Shown: positions 1-7,522, numbered from the stretch's first letter. The stretch: DNA of 27,359 nt from an uncultured Bacilli bacterium (GCA_910584305.1 CAJTZW010000018.1:1-27359); one strand, 5' to 3'. Notes: generated from the sequence alone by a model not told the origin. Translations and numbers: made by a program.

Positions 1-189
1 TATGATGCAGAGGCAGTAGAAAGAAAAGTAAGAAATACGCAGATAAAGGGAGCTAAATTAGAAGGAATCGAGCAAGGAAAAAAAGAAGAAAAGTTAGAGA
101 TTGCTAGAAAGCTTAAAGAATTAGGAACTGCAGTAGAGAATATAGCAAAAGTAACGGGCCTATCTAAAAAGGAAATAGACAGTTTATAG
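1..189 (+). CDS. C-terminal fragment of an Rpn/PD-(D/E)XK-type transposase-nuclease family protein (cut by window edge)
   Basis: An open frame runs in from the left edge for 62 codons to TAG at 187-189; the start lies outside the window. It is rich in Lys and Glu, contains a GIEQGKKEEK stretch, and ends with an ENIAKVTGLSKKEIDSL tail. A repeated G-x-E-x-G-x helix followed by 'iakvTGLs.eEI..L' is the usual C-terminus of the Rpn recombination-promoting nuclease / PD-(D/E)XK transposase family. The catalytic domain is not visible, so activity cannot be judged. A terminator follows directly, so it is a unit separate from truB. Confidence 0.6.
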   Translation, partial: YDAEAVERKVRNTQIKGAKLEGIEQGKKEEKLEIARKLKELGTAVENIAKVTGLSKKEIDSL

Positions 190-196
190 TACTCTC

Positions 197-230
197 AAAA
201 AGTATTTTCATATTAGAAGATACTTTTTTT
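197..230 (+). terminator. Intrinsic terminator after the Rpn-type gene
   Basis: The arms AAAGTATTTT and AAGATACTTT pair with one G-U, over an 8-nt loop, and run into a T tract. It lies between the stop codon and truB. Confidence 0.75.
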
Positions 231-238
231 CAATATTA

Positions 239-247
239 TGGTACAAT
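239..247 (+). promoter_or_regulatory. Probable truB promoter, extended -10
   Basis: TGGTACAAT matches an extended -10 (TGn + TACAAT). No good -35 is visible. The expected transcript start is only about 10 nt before the ribosome binding site AAGGTGG (252-258). Confidence 0.45.
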
Positions 248-263
248 AAATAAGGTGGTTCCT

Positions 264-1130
264 ATGAATGGAGTAATATTAATTGACAAACCAGAAGGTT
301 ATACAAGTAGGGATATAGTGAATATTGTCAGTAAGAAGGTTGGTATAAAGAAGGTTGGTCATACAGGAACACTTGATCCTATGGCAACGGGAGTATTGGC
401 GGTATGTGTTGGTGAAGGAACAAAGTTGGTAGAGACACTTATGTGTGATGATAAGATTTATGAAGCCGAAATTACACTTGGATTGGACACTGATACATTA
501 GATTGTATGGGAACTGTATTATGCGAAAAAGATGCTTATGTTTCTAAAGAAGATATTGCGCTTGTTTTACGAAGTATGATAGGGACTTATGAGCAAGAGG
601 TTCCTAAATATTCCGCTATAAAAGTAAATGGTAAGAAATTATATGAATATGCTAGAAATAATGAAGAAGTAGTATTACCAAAACATATAGTGCATATTTA
701 TTTGTTAGAATTAATTAGTGATATAAAGTATGAAGATAATAGAACTATATTTCGCATACGCACACATGTAAGCAAGGGGACGTATATTCGTAGTTTGGTA
801 AGGGATATAGCAAAAAAACTAAATACGATTGGATGTATGTCTTCTTTAAGAAGAATTAGGCAAGGTAATTTTCTCATTGATGAATGTAATACTTTAGAGG
901 ACATCGAAAATGGTACATATGTAATGTTATCAATTGAGGAAATTTTAAAAGATGAGTTTATAGTAGAGGTAGATGATTATTTAGAGAAAATGATATCTAA
1001 CGGAAGAATACTTGAGAATAGGTATAACAAAGATCAAGTGATATTTAAGAACAAAGATGGTAAGGTACTAGCCATTTATAGAACAAAAGAGAATCTTTCC
1101 AAATTATATGTTTGGAAAATGTTTCATTAA
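264..1130 (+). CDS. truB: tRNA pseudouridine(55) synthase TruB
   Basis: TruB isomerises U55 of tRNA to pseudouridine in the T-arm. The protein is 288 aa from this start. The catalytic motif GHTGTLDPMATG is present with the nucleophile Asp at residue 38, preceded by the typical N-terminus ILIDKPEGYTS. The C-terminal ~70 residues are the more divergent PUA-like tail. The ATG at 264 is chosen over the in-frame GTG at 255 because the ribosome binding site AAGGTGG (252-258) overlaps that GTG and sits 5 nt before the ATG. It is the first gene of a tight operon: 27 nt separate it from the cysteine desulfurase. In many Firmicutes truB lies next to rbfA or ribF; here it does not. Confidence 0.95.
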   Translation: MNGVILIDKPEGYTSRDIVNIVSKKVGIKKVGHTGTLDPMATGVLAVCVGEGTKLVETLMCDDKIYEAEITLGLDTDTLDCMGTVLCEKDAYVSKEDIALVLRSMIGTYEQEVPKYSAIKVNGKKLYEYARNNEEVVLPKHIVHIYLLELISDIKYEDNRTIFRIRTHVSKGTYIRSLVRDIAKKLNTIGCMSSLRRIRQGNFLIDECNTLEDIENGTYVMLSIEEILKDEFIVEVDDYLEKMISNGRILENRYNKDQVIFKNKDGKVLAIYRTKENLSKLYVWKMFH

Positions 1131-1157
1131 GTGTAATATGATAATTGAGGTGATTCT

Positions 1158-2291
1158 ATGGTATATTTAGATTATTCTGCAACGACTCCGGTTCATAAAG
1201 AAGTATTGGATAGTTTTTGTAAAACATGTACTTCTTTTATTGGAAATTCAAATTCGTTACATTGTTTAGGAGTAGATGCGCATAAGTTAGAGGAACAGGC
1301 TACAAAACAAATTTCTGATTTGTTAGGTGTTAGTGATTTTGATATCATTTATACAAGTGGTTCTAGTGAATCTAATAATACAGCAATTAAAGGAATTTGT
1401 GAAAGGTATCAGAATAGGGGTAAAAAAATCATTACAACAAATTTAGAACATTCTTCTATTTATGGACCTCTTGGTTTTTTGCAGAAACATGGATTTGAAG
1501 TAGAGATTGTAAACACTTTAGAAAATGGCCTTGTTGATATGAATCATTTGAAAAGTTTATTAAGTGATCAAGTTATTTTAGTTACAATCGCATCTGTCAA
1601 TAGTGAAACAGGTCTTCTTCAACCGATTGATGATATTGGATCACTCATTAAGAATTATCCGAAGTGTTATTTTCATGTGGATATGACACAGAGTATTGGT
1701 AAAGTTTCTGTTCCGTTTCACCATGTTGATTTGGTGAGTTTCTCTGCTCATAAATTTTATGGTTTGAAGGGGATTGGGATTTTATTAAAGAGAAAGGGTA
1801 TTGTAATAGAACCACTTATTCATGGGGGAAAGAGTACAACAATATATCGAAGTGGAACTCCAGCTCTTCCTTTAATTGTCTCGCTTTCTAAAGCATTGCG
1901 TTTAAGTCTACAGGATTTAGATGCACATTATCAGACTGTAAGCAAATATCATGCAACGATTACTAAAAAATTAGGTTGCTATGAACATGTACATATGAAT
2001 AGTAATGAGAATTGTATTCCTCATATTATTAATTTTAGTGTAGATTTTGTGAAACCAGAGACACTTCAACATGCACTAGAGGAATATAATATTTATATAT
2101 CGACACAAAGCGCTTGTTCTAGTGGAAATGCTGTTAGTAGGGCAGTACTAGAGGTAACAAAAAACGAAGTATATGCAAGCCATAGTGTTAGAGTTAGTTT
2201 ATCTTATTTGACTACAGAGAAAGAAATTCAGTCTTTTTTAGAGGCTTTTGATTGTTGTTACAAAAGATTTAATGATTTATATGAGGCATAG
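1158..2291 (+). CDS. Cysteine desulfurase (NifS/IscS family, class V aminotransferase)
   Basis: This PLP enzyme removes sulfur from cysteine as a persulfide for tRNA thiolation or Fe-S cluster assembly. The 377 aa begin with the family hallmark VYLDYSATTP. The PLP lysine is Lys199 in SFSAHKFYG, with His98 in LEHSS, and Asp175 and Gln178 in HVDMTQ. The sulfur-accepting cysteine is Cys320 in STQSACSSG. The short SACSSG loop and overall length fit the IscS/NifS group rather than SufS. The start follows a TTGAGGTGAT site. It lies between truB and a thioredoxin-like gene 8 nt downstream. No Suf or Isc scaffold gene is in the window, so a role in tRNA thiolation is an inference from the neighbouring truB only. 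Confidence 0.92.
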   Translation: MVYLDYSATTPVHKEVLDSFCKTCTSFIGNSNSLHCLGVDAHKLEEQATKQISDLLGVSDFDIIYTSGSSESNNTAIKGICERYQNRGKKIITTNLEHSSIYGPLGFLQKHGFEVEIVNTLENGLVDMNHLKSLLSDQVILVTIASVNSETGLLQPIDDIGSLIKNYPKCYFHVDMTQSIGKVSVPFHHVDLVSFSAHKFYGLKGIGILLKRKGIVIEPLIHGGKSTTIYRSGTPALPLIVSLSKALRLSLQDLDAHYQTVSKYHATITKKLGCYEHVHMNSNENCIPHIINFSVDFVKPETLQHALEEYNIYISTQSACSSGNAVSRAVLEVTKNEVYASHSVRVSLSYLTTEKEIQSFLEAFDCCYKRFNDLYEA

Positions 2292-2299
2292 GTGATTTT

Positions 2300-2566
2300 A
2301 TGGAATTTATTCGAATTAGTGCGGTTTGGTGTTCTAGTTGTATTATAACGTATAAAGATTGGAATACGTTAAAAGAGAATTATTCTGATTATGAATATAT
2401 AGAGTATGACTATGATATGGATACAGACATGATAGAAAAATATAATATAGGAAGTACAATTCCTGTTATCATTGCTTTAAGGGATGGTAAAGAAGTAGGA
2501 CGAATCATTGGTGAAAAACGGTATAAAGAATTGGATGCATGGATGAAAGAGGTTATTCAGGTATGA
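2300..2566 (+). CDS. Small thioredoxin-family protein
   Basis: This is an 88-aa thioredoxin-fold protein with the active site WCSSC (Cys11 and Cys14) right after the first beta strand, and a cis-proline region IGSTIPVII followed by a DGKEVGRIIG strand-turn, as in thioredoxins. It is shorter than thioredoxin (~105 aa) and lacks a signal peptide, so it should be cytoplasmic. Its Shine-Dalgarno overlaps the stop codon of the upstream gene. Its own stop overlaps the next start as ATGA, which suggests translational coupling with the membrane disulfide protein. It may supply electrons to that partner; this is inferred from gene order. Confidence 0.85.
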   Translation: MEFIRISAVWCSSCIITYKDWNTLKENYSDYEYIEYDYDMDTDMIEKYNIGSTIPVIIALRDGKEVGRIIGEKRYKELDAWMKEVIQV

Positions 2567-3756
2567 AAGTAGTAAAGTATGTTTTAACTTTTGTAGTAAG
2601 CTTTTTACTATGTGTTAGTGTGTATGCGAAAGACAATCAAGTAAAATTATACTTGTTTTATGGCAAAGAGTGCCCACATTGTGCTGCTGAAGAAACTTTT
2701 TTAGAGGGACTACAAAAAGAAAATCAAAATTTAGAAGTAATTGCTTATGAAGTATGGCATAATAAAGAAAATGAAAATTTAATGAATGATGTAAAAGCTA
2801 AACTAGAAAAAGAGAGCCCTTATGTACCATTTACTGTCATTGGGGATATATCTTTTACTGGATTTAATTCATCTTTTGAAAAGGCAATCAAAGAAGCCAT
2901 TACAACGTGTTCGAAAAGTGAATGTATAGATATTGTATCTCTTGTGAAAAATGGAACAGAAGTAGAGGAGATAATTGTTGCCGAGAAAAAACAAGATACG
3001 ACTATGAATGTTCCAATTTTAGGAGAAATTCAAGCGCAAAATGTTTCTTTACCAATTCTTGCAATTGTATTAGGTTTAGTTGATGGATTTAATCCGTGTG
3101 CCATGTGGGTTTTATTATTTTTAATTAGTATGTTAATAGGGAACAATAATAGGAAACGAATGATAGGGTTGGGAACATTATTTCTAGTAACCTCGGCTAT
3201 TATTTATGCGCTATTTATGGTGGCATGGCTTAAGATAATGCTTACAATGACTCAAATTTCTATGATTAAAATTGCGATTGCTATTGTTGCACTTTTAGGT
3301 GCTGGATGGAATTTATATAGTTTTTATAAAGGTGTGAAATCAAAAGAAGTAGGGTGTGAAGTTGTTAATCAAAATAAACGAAAGAAAATCATCGATAAGA
3401 TTCGTAAATTTACTGCAGAAAAGAGTTTTCTTTTAGCGGCAGTGGGAATTATTACTCTTGCGATATCTGTTAACTTTGTAGAACTTGCTTGTAGTGCAGG
3501 GTGGCCACTTGTTTTTACAGAAATACTTGCTATGAATGATTTAAATGTAGTTACATATGCACTATATATTTTACTTTATATATTGTTTTATTTATTTGAT
3601 GATTTAATTATTTTCTTAATTGCGGTTATTACATTAAAGGTTACAGGAATTTCTAATAAGTATACAAAATATTCTCATTTAATAGGCGGAATATTAATGT
3701 TAGCGATTGGTTTACTTATGTTATTTAAACCAGAATGGTTGATGATGAATTTCTAG
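2563..3756 (+). CDS. DsbD/CcdA-like membrane thiol-disulfide protein with N-terminal thioredoxin-like domain
   Basis: The product (397 aa) probably transfers electrons across the membrane to an extracellular thioredoxin-like domain. The ATG at 2563 is preferred over upstream in-frame starts because it overlaps the previous stop (ATGA), has an AAAGAGG site 10 nt upstream, and starts a clear signal peptide (residues 1-22, ending SVYAKD). An extracellular thioredoxin-like domain follows, with CPHC (Cys37/Cys40) and a VPF cis-Pro loop near residue 89. From about residue 161 there are roughly six membrane segments. The CcdA-type paired cysteines are visible: Cys179 in FNPCAMW and Cys310 in VELACSAGW. 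The order thioredoxin then CcdA is the reverse of the C-terminal thioredoxin in DsbD. A terminator follows. Confidence 0.88.
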   Translation: MKVVKYVLTFVVSFLLCVSVYAKDNQVKLYLFYGKECPHCAAEETFLEGLQKENQNLEVIAYEVWHNKENENLMNDVKAKLEKESPYVPFTVIGDISFTGFNSSFEKAIKEAITTCSKSECIDIVSLVKNGTEVEEIIVAEKKQDTTMNVPILGEIQAQNVSLPILAIVLGLVDGFNPCAMWVLLFLISMLIGNNNRKRMIGLGTLFLVTSAIIYALFMVAWLKIMLTMTQISMIKIAIAIVALLGAGWNLYSFYKGVKSKEVGCEVVNQNKRKKIIDKIRKFTAEKSFLLAAVGIITLAISVNFVELACSAGWPLVFTEILAMNDLNVVTYALYILLYILFYLFDDLIIFLIAVITLKVTGISNKYTKYSHLIGGILMLAIGLLMLFKPEWLMMNF

Positions 3757-3776
3757 AATCATTGTTTATTACAATT

Positions 3777-3806
3777 AAAAAGGACATTACTGATGTTCTT
3801 TTTTTA
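3777..3806 (+). terminator. Intrinsic terminator ending the truB operon
   Basis: The arms AAAAGGACAT and ATGTTCTTTT pair (one G-U) over a short loop, with a T7 run. Confidence 0.85.
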
Positions 3807-3918
3807 GAATATTTTTGTAACAAAAATAATTATTCTTTAAATTATAGTATATGATTAAATTGTTCAAAGTGATATAATTGTTTAAGGTATACTTGAAAGA
3901 TTGAGAGGAGGATTAACA

Positions 3919-3954
3919 ATGGAACATTATGATACCATAATAGTAGGTGAATGA
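3919..3954 (+). pseudogene. 5' remnant of an FAD-dependent oxidoreductase gene
   Basis: A strong ribosome binding site (GAGAGGAGG) precedes ATG at 3919, which encodes MEHYDTIIVGE and then stops. xxYDxIIVG is the first strand of an FAD-binding Rossmann fold and should continue AGPAG. The coding sequence breaks off around 3949. The matching 3' part of the same family resumes near 4955 (see 4955-5563), so this is the 5' stump of a gene whose middle was replaced. Confidence 0.7.
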
Positions 3955-4221
3955 ATTCATTGAAAATGGAGGCAAAATTTTAGATAATACGAATTATGAT
4001 AGGATAGATTTTATATCAAAAGTTATATTTTTTAATTAAAACTTTTATTTTTAAGGTAAATATATAAAATTTAAAACAAATTTACTACCAATTTACTACT
4101 TTATGTACAAAATCTACACATTATGAATTTCAATAAATTAAAAAATATGATAAAATTACAATAAGAATCCTATAATTATAAAAAATCGGATTATACATTA
4201 ATAAAAAATGGAGGGAAAAGA
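3955..4221. other. Very AT-rich non-coding stretch inside the broken FAD gene
   Basis: No complete gene is seen. A short frame from about 3947 reads VNEFIENGGKILDNTNYDR and ends at TAA near 4038. It has the look of a C-terminal fragment of some displaced gene but I do not recognise it. The stretch also holds the first 22-bp direct repeat (4081-4102) and the leader of the hypothetical gene at 4222. Confidence 0.4.
4081..4102. repeat. 22-bp direct repeat, copy 1
   Basis: Identical to 4774-4795. Internally it is itself a near-tandem of an 11-mer (AATTTACTACC then AATTTACTACT, counting one flanking base). The two copies bracket the hypothetical gene at 4222 and the hairpins after it. Short tandem boxes of this style are often integrase arm or core sites; no integrase is present here. 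Confidence 0.7.
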
Positions 4222-4599
4222 ATGACTTTAATAACTAAAGATAATTTAATATCATTTATGGATTATTATCATTGGTTCCATGATAGTTATATTAGTGATG
4301 TGAAATATGAATTCAAAAAAAATAATATTGACATATACATGGATGTATATTGGTCTGGGAACCCAATTTTAAAGGATGATGGAACATACGAGACTAATAA
4401 AACTAAATTGAAAATTTTATGTGAAAATATCTATTCATATAATTTTAAAGAAATTTATACGGATTACATAGATGAAGCATATTTAAAATTTATTACAATA
4501 AGTAAGGAAGAATATATTTGCTTTGCAACAGATAAAAAAGAACCCTTAATTTCTGTAGTATGTAAAAGTATTAAATATGAAAAATTAAAAAGTGATTAA
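4222..4599 (+). CDS. Hypothetical small protein (possibly immunity-like)
   Basis: The 125-aa protein has a good GGAGGG site 7 nt before ATG. It is acidic and aromatic-rich with no membrane segment or signal peptide. Near the N-terminus it has YYHWFHDSYISDVKY. An 'FHDSxI' beginning followed by alternating short strands resembles small immunity-type families such as Imm50, but I cannot confirm membership. It lies inside the foreign-looking insert that splits the FAD gene, between two 22-bp direct repeats, and is followed by strong hairpins including a terminator. It is the only intact gene of the insert, hence probably its cargo. Confidence 0.6.
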   Translation: MTLITKDNLISFMDYYHWFHDSYISDVKYEFKKNNIDIYMDVYWSGNPILKDDGTYETNKTKLKILCENIYSYNFKEIYTDYIDEAYLKFITISKEEYICFATDKKEPLISVVCKSIKYEKLKSD

Positions 4600-4712
4600 A
4601 ATAAAAAATAATTGCTACATGCTTCATGCTACATAATAAGGGTAATACTATACCTTATTATGGCGAGGACTTAGTGGCTACGCCACTATTCTCGCTCATG
4701 AGACTATGTTTC
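4600..4712. repeat. Cluster of strong inverted repeats (possible structured RNA or recombination site)
   Basis: Two perfect hairpins occur within 65 nt. Arms CATAATAAGG (4632-4641) and CCTTATTATG (4653-4662) form the first. A two-tier hairpin follows, with outer GCGAG/CTCGC (4663-4667 / 4691-4695) and inner TAGTGGC/GCCACTA (4672-4678 / 4682-4688) over a 3-nt loop. The octamer TGCTACAT is repeated just before them. The second hairpin is GC-rich in a very AT-rich setting. No coding frame is supported. Confidence 0.6.
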
Positions 4713-4741
4713 AATACTATGACATTTCATAGTATTTTTAA
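4713..4741 (+). terminator. Intrinsic terminator of the inserted unit
   Basis: A perfect 9-bp stem, AATACTATG/CATAGTATT, with a 6-nt loop and a following T run. Confidence 0.75.
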
Positions 4742-4773
4742 TATTTAAAAATTAATATCTTAAAAAATAAATT

Positions 4774-4795
4774 TTTACTACCAATTTACTACTTT
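4774..4795. repeat. 22-bp direct repeat, copy 2
   Basis: Identical to 4081-4102 and 693 nt downstream of it in the same orientation. Confidence 0.7.
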
Positions 4796-4851
4796 TGAAA
4801 GCAAAAATATAAGAAATTATAAAAATATATGTGAATATCTTCCAAAATTAA

Positions 4852-4893
4852 AAATGTCATAAACCTCTATAAATAAAGGTTATAACGACATTT
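4852..4893. repeat. Imperfect hairpin
   Basis: Outer arms AAATGTC/GACATTT (7 bp) and inner arms AACCT/AGGTT (5 bp) are separated by small internal loops. It has no T tract and its function is unknown. The rest of 4742-4954 shows nothing else. Confidence 0.5.
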
Positions 4894-4954
4894 AAGAACT
4901 TATAAAAAGATAGTCAAAAAATGATTAAATTTTAAAAATAAAATTATATATATT

Positions 4955-5563
4955 TCGGGTAAGCAGTTTACATACAATAATTTAGTTGGTGCGGATGGGA
5001 TTTTTAGTAAAGTAAGAAATACTTTGACTGGGAAAAATCAGAGAATGAATTTTGCAATTGAAATTGAAGCTCCTACAACGAATGAGGTAGTTCAAATTGA
5101 TTTCTGGAATTATTTTAAAGGCTATGCTTGGACTATTTCTAATAATGAAACCAATTTGATGGGGGTAGGGGATGTCTCAAAGAATAAAGATATTAAAAGT
5201 ACTTTGTTAAATCATTTTCATTTAGAGAATAGCGTTCCTATGAGAGGGGCTTTTCTTCCAAGCGGAGATAGCGTTTTTCTAAAAAAGGGAGCTACCTTCT
5301 TTATAGGCGATGCGGCAGGCCTTGCTTCTCCTGTGACTGGAGAGGGAATTTATTATGCGGTATCTTCTGCATACAATTTATCAAAATCAATGAATAGTTT
5401 TTATAAAGTTAGAATGTGGAAAGATAGATTTATAATTTTTAGCCATAGAATATCAAAAGGATTACTCTATAATACACACATGAGGAACTTTTTTTATAAG
5501 TTTTATGGAAAATCTAGAATCATCTCTTTTCTAATTGACTTAGCACTCAAAACTCTATTATAA
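4955..5563 (+). pseudogene. 3' part of an FAD-dependent oxidoreductase (geranylgeranyl reductase-like family)
   Basis: The frame is open from 4925; recognisable protein begins about 4955 with GKQFTYNNLVGADGIFSKVR. The LVGADGxxSxVR motif and, later, FIGDAAGLASPVTGEGI are the two conserved C-terminal FAD-contact motifs of the geranylgeranyl reductase / aromatic hydroxylase-like group. The N-terminal GxGxxG dinucleotide motif and roughly 100-130 residues expected before GADG are absent. The N-terminal stump lies at 3919-3954, about 1 kb upstream on the same strand. A TTG at 5024 could start a 179-aa protein, but it has no Shine-Dalgarno and would lack the FAD fold. I call it a disrupted gene. 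Confidence 0.75.
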
Positions 5564-5623
5564 TCTTGCTGTTTCAAATTTTGGAGATGCATTTTCTAAT
5601 TGCAGTAAAATATTTGTGAATAC

Positions 5624-5652
5624 AAAAAATACCAATCGCATTGACTGGTATT
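5624..5652 (-). terminator. Terminator for the minus-strand PLC-like gene
   Basis: Stem AATACCA/TGGTATT. The A tract 5624-5629 gives a T6 run on the minus strand, so it ends the gene arriving from the right. Confidence 0.65.
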
Positions 5653-5710
5653 AAGTTTGAATAGTTCATATAGATTTTTAGTGGCTCTTAAGATAGAGAC
5701 GTGTAGCCTT

Positions 5711-6268
5711 TTATGGTTTTATATTGCTCTTATATTTTTTGATTTTCTTAATATATTTATCTAAATCAGTGCTTGCAACTGTATAAATAAATGAATCTAT
5801 CATTTCTATTGGTAAAATGCAATCCTCATAAGGCTTTCCTGGGTAATACTCACTAGGATAGTCTTTATAATCATTTTTTGTAATATGATATTTTTCGGAT
5901 AAATAGAGATTTAAGCAATTATAAGCAAAATACAAATCTTTACAAAAATCCTCATAGCTATTGTTTAATAAATATTCTTCTGAAAAACATTCTTCAAAAA
6001 ATAAGTAATCTGTTACTAAATGCAAAAACCATCCTAACTCAAAATCATCCAAATTTTTATGCTCCACTAAAAATGCATATAAATTTACTTTACTGCGTAT
6101 GTGGGTTACATTATTACTACCACGATTTATATCAGTATAGTGTGATTTATCATTATCTTCTATTGCATCTGGATAAAGTGTTCCTGCAATTACTTTTTCA
6201 TAATTTAATTCTTTATGATTTTCTAAATACTTTTTGGCAATTGCCAGATGTATTGTTGCGCAAGCCAT
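5711..6268 (-). CDS. Zinc-dependent phospholipase C-like / metal-dependent hydrolase family protein
   Basis: The 185-aa protein carries a spread of His/Asp like the zinc-dependent phospholipase C fold: TIHLAIAKKYL (His7), GTLYPDAI (Asp34), His43, THIRSK (His56) and GWFLHLVTDYLFF (His83, Asp87). In that family these residues bind three metal ions; the substrate here is unknown. I use the ATG at 6268 (GAAAGAG site 7-8 nt upstream) rather than the longer TTG frame starting at 6322, because that TTG overlaps the apparent -35 box. There is no signal peptide, unlike secreted phospholipases, so a cytoplasmic role is likely. It is a single-gene unit with its own promoter box (6314-6334) and terminator. 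Confidence 0.65.
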   Translation of the reverse strand: MACATIHLAIAKKYLENHKELNYEKVIAGTLYPDAIEDNDKSHYTDINRGSNNVTHIRSKVNLYAFLVEHKNLDDFELGWFLHLVTDYLFFEECFSEEYLLNNSYEDFCKDLYFAYNCLNLYLSEKYHITKNDYKDYPSEYYPGKPYEDCILPIEMIDSFIYTVASTDLDKYIKKIKKYKSNIKP

Positions 6269-6313
6269 AACTATCACTCTTTCTAATTGATTTTGTCTAT
6301 TTGCAAGTTCTTT

Positions 6314-6334
6314 AATTGACAAAATTTAATTCAA
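6314..6334 (-). promoter_or_regulatory. Shared promoter box, copy 1 (upstream of the PLC-like gene)
   Basis: On the minus strand it contains AAATTTTGTCAATT. TTGTCA (6317-6322) acts as a -35, with a weak TAGACA 17 nt downstream. The same 21-nt element recurs at 8569-8589 and 9436-9456. Confidence 0.5.
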
Positions 6335-6367
6335 TTTCTTCAGATATTTTATCATATTTTGATGTAT

Positions 6368-6398
6368 ATTAAAACTCAAAACATAAAGGTTTAGGGTT
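6368..6398. repeat. Degenerate copy of the tRNA-operon terminator sequence
   Basis: Matches 9489-9519 at about 25 of 31 positions, including ATTAAAACTC and AAACATAAAGGTT. The stem of the 9489 copy is perfect; here it is broken by substitutions. Confidence 0.6.
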
Positions 6399-6402
6399 GA
6401 AT

Positions 6403-7491
6403 TCATTCTAGGGTTTTGTTAAGATTATTCACAACTTTTTTATAAATTAGGACTATATCTTTATTTCCCATTCCACACCCCATGCCAGTTTCACTTATCT
6501 CATGAACATTAATACCTAAATCTTTCAAATATCTTATTAATTGAACATTTCTAAAGGCATATAATTTATCAATTATTGTTCTTTTGTTATTTTTATCGGC
6601 ATACATATCATGAATAATACCTAAGTCTGTATTTCCGACCATACATAAAAGTTTTGCATATGATATAGGTTTATTGCTATATGTTTTTATATCGCTTAAA
6701 CAACATTTATATAAATAAGTTATTAATATTTTACCATTATCATTTAAATATGAATCTAAATGCTTAACTACATTAGTAAAATCTGAAGCACCATTTCCAA
6801 ATATTCCGTTATTAATAAATTCATAAATATTTGATAAATTTATTAAATCATATTTTTCCTTTAGAATTTTTGGCAAATCTAATACATTTGATTCAATGTA
6901 TTGTATATTTGCTTTTTCTAATCCTTCTTGAATTAACTGATAATTAGATTTTTTTAAATACCTAGTAAAATTGTTTACGCAATATTTAGAAAAATTTACA
7001 CCTTTAATAGTAGAATTACCAATGTTCATTCCTAAATATCTAAATAGACAATTTTGTATATTTTCAATATCACAATTTCTATATAATTCTTCCCAAAATA
7101 TTTTTATGTCTTCATTTAAACTGGTTTTAAAAAAATCAAAAATATTTTTGTTTAACATATCCTCATACATAAAATAAATAAATTCTTCTATTGTCAAGTT
7201 TTTTATTGCAGCAAATTTTAATTCAGTAAAATACCTTGATAACCTATTTAAATCATAACAAGTGATTTCATTAATTCCATCTAGTATTGCTTCTATTTGA
7301 TGATCGCCAGATGATGTTGGGAGTAGTGCTTTTTTATAATCTCCATCTAAAAAAGGCATATATATTTTAATATTTTCTGTTGTATTTTGATATATTCTAC
7401 TATATTCATTCATTTCATCATAGATGTTGTATGTATTAGGATATCTTGTAATCTCTATTGCTTTAGAAATATCTTTTTCTAACCTTTGCAT
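6403..7491 (-). CDS. DUF3419 / BtaA-like S-adenosylmethionine-dependent protein
   Basis: The 362-aa protein has a methyltransferase-like Rossmann core. Near residue 58, LPTSSGDHQIEAILDG is followed by ITCYDLNRLSRYFTELK and AAIKNLTIEEF. This is the pattern of the DUF3419/BtaA group (3-amino-3-carboxypropyl transfer from SAM), where an acidic residue after 'DLN' contacts SAM. Later, YDLINLSNIYEFI and a GKILITYLYKC strand look like motifs IV and V. The substrate is unknown: BtaA makes betaine lipids, but many DUF3419 proteins are uncharacterised. An AAGGGGGA site lies about 9 nt before ATG and a good promoter upstream (7523-7551). It appears intact, unlike its neighbours. Confidence 0.6.
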   Translation of the reverse strand: MQRLEKDISKAIEITRYPNTYNIYDEMNEYSRIYQNTTENIKIYMPFLDGDYKKALLPTSSGDHQIEAILDGINEITCYDLNRLSRYFTELKFAAIKNLTIEEFIYFMYEDMLNKNIFDFFKTSLNEDIKIFWEELYRNCDIENIQNCLFRYLGMNIGNSTIKGVNFSKYCVNNFTRYLKKSNYQLIQEGLEKANIQYIESNVLDLPKILKEKYDLINLSNIYEFINNGIFGNGASDFTNVVKHLDSYLNDNGKILITYLYKCCLSDIKTYSNKPISYAKLLCMVGNTDLGIIHDMYADKNNKRTIIDKLYAFRNVQLIRYLKDLGINVHEISETGMGCGMGNKDIVLIYKKVVNNLNKTLE

Positions 7492-7522
7492 AAGATATTT
7501 TCCCCCTTAAAAATTAATCAGT

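Noticed and set aside
3947..4040. Short frame VNEFIENGGKILDNTNYDR... as a separate small gene.
   Set aside because: It begins right after a stop, without a Shine-Dalgarno at a proper distance. More likely a fragment at the insertion junction; recorded only as such.
5024..5563. A free-standing 179-aa protein starting at TTG 5024.
   Set aside because: No Shine-Dalgarno. The same frame carries family sequence upstream (GKQFTYNNLVGADG), so it is the 3' part of a broken gene.
6269..6322. Longer N-terminus (203 aa) for the PLC-like protein from TTG at 6322.
   Set aside because: The TTG overlaps the apparent -35 and lacks a ribosome binding site, while the ATG at 6268 has one and starts the family motif.
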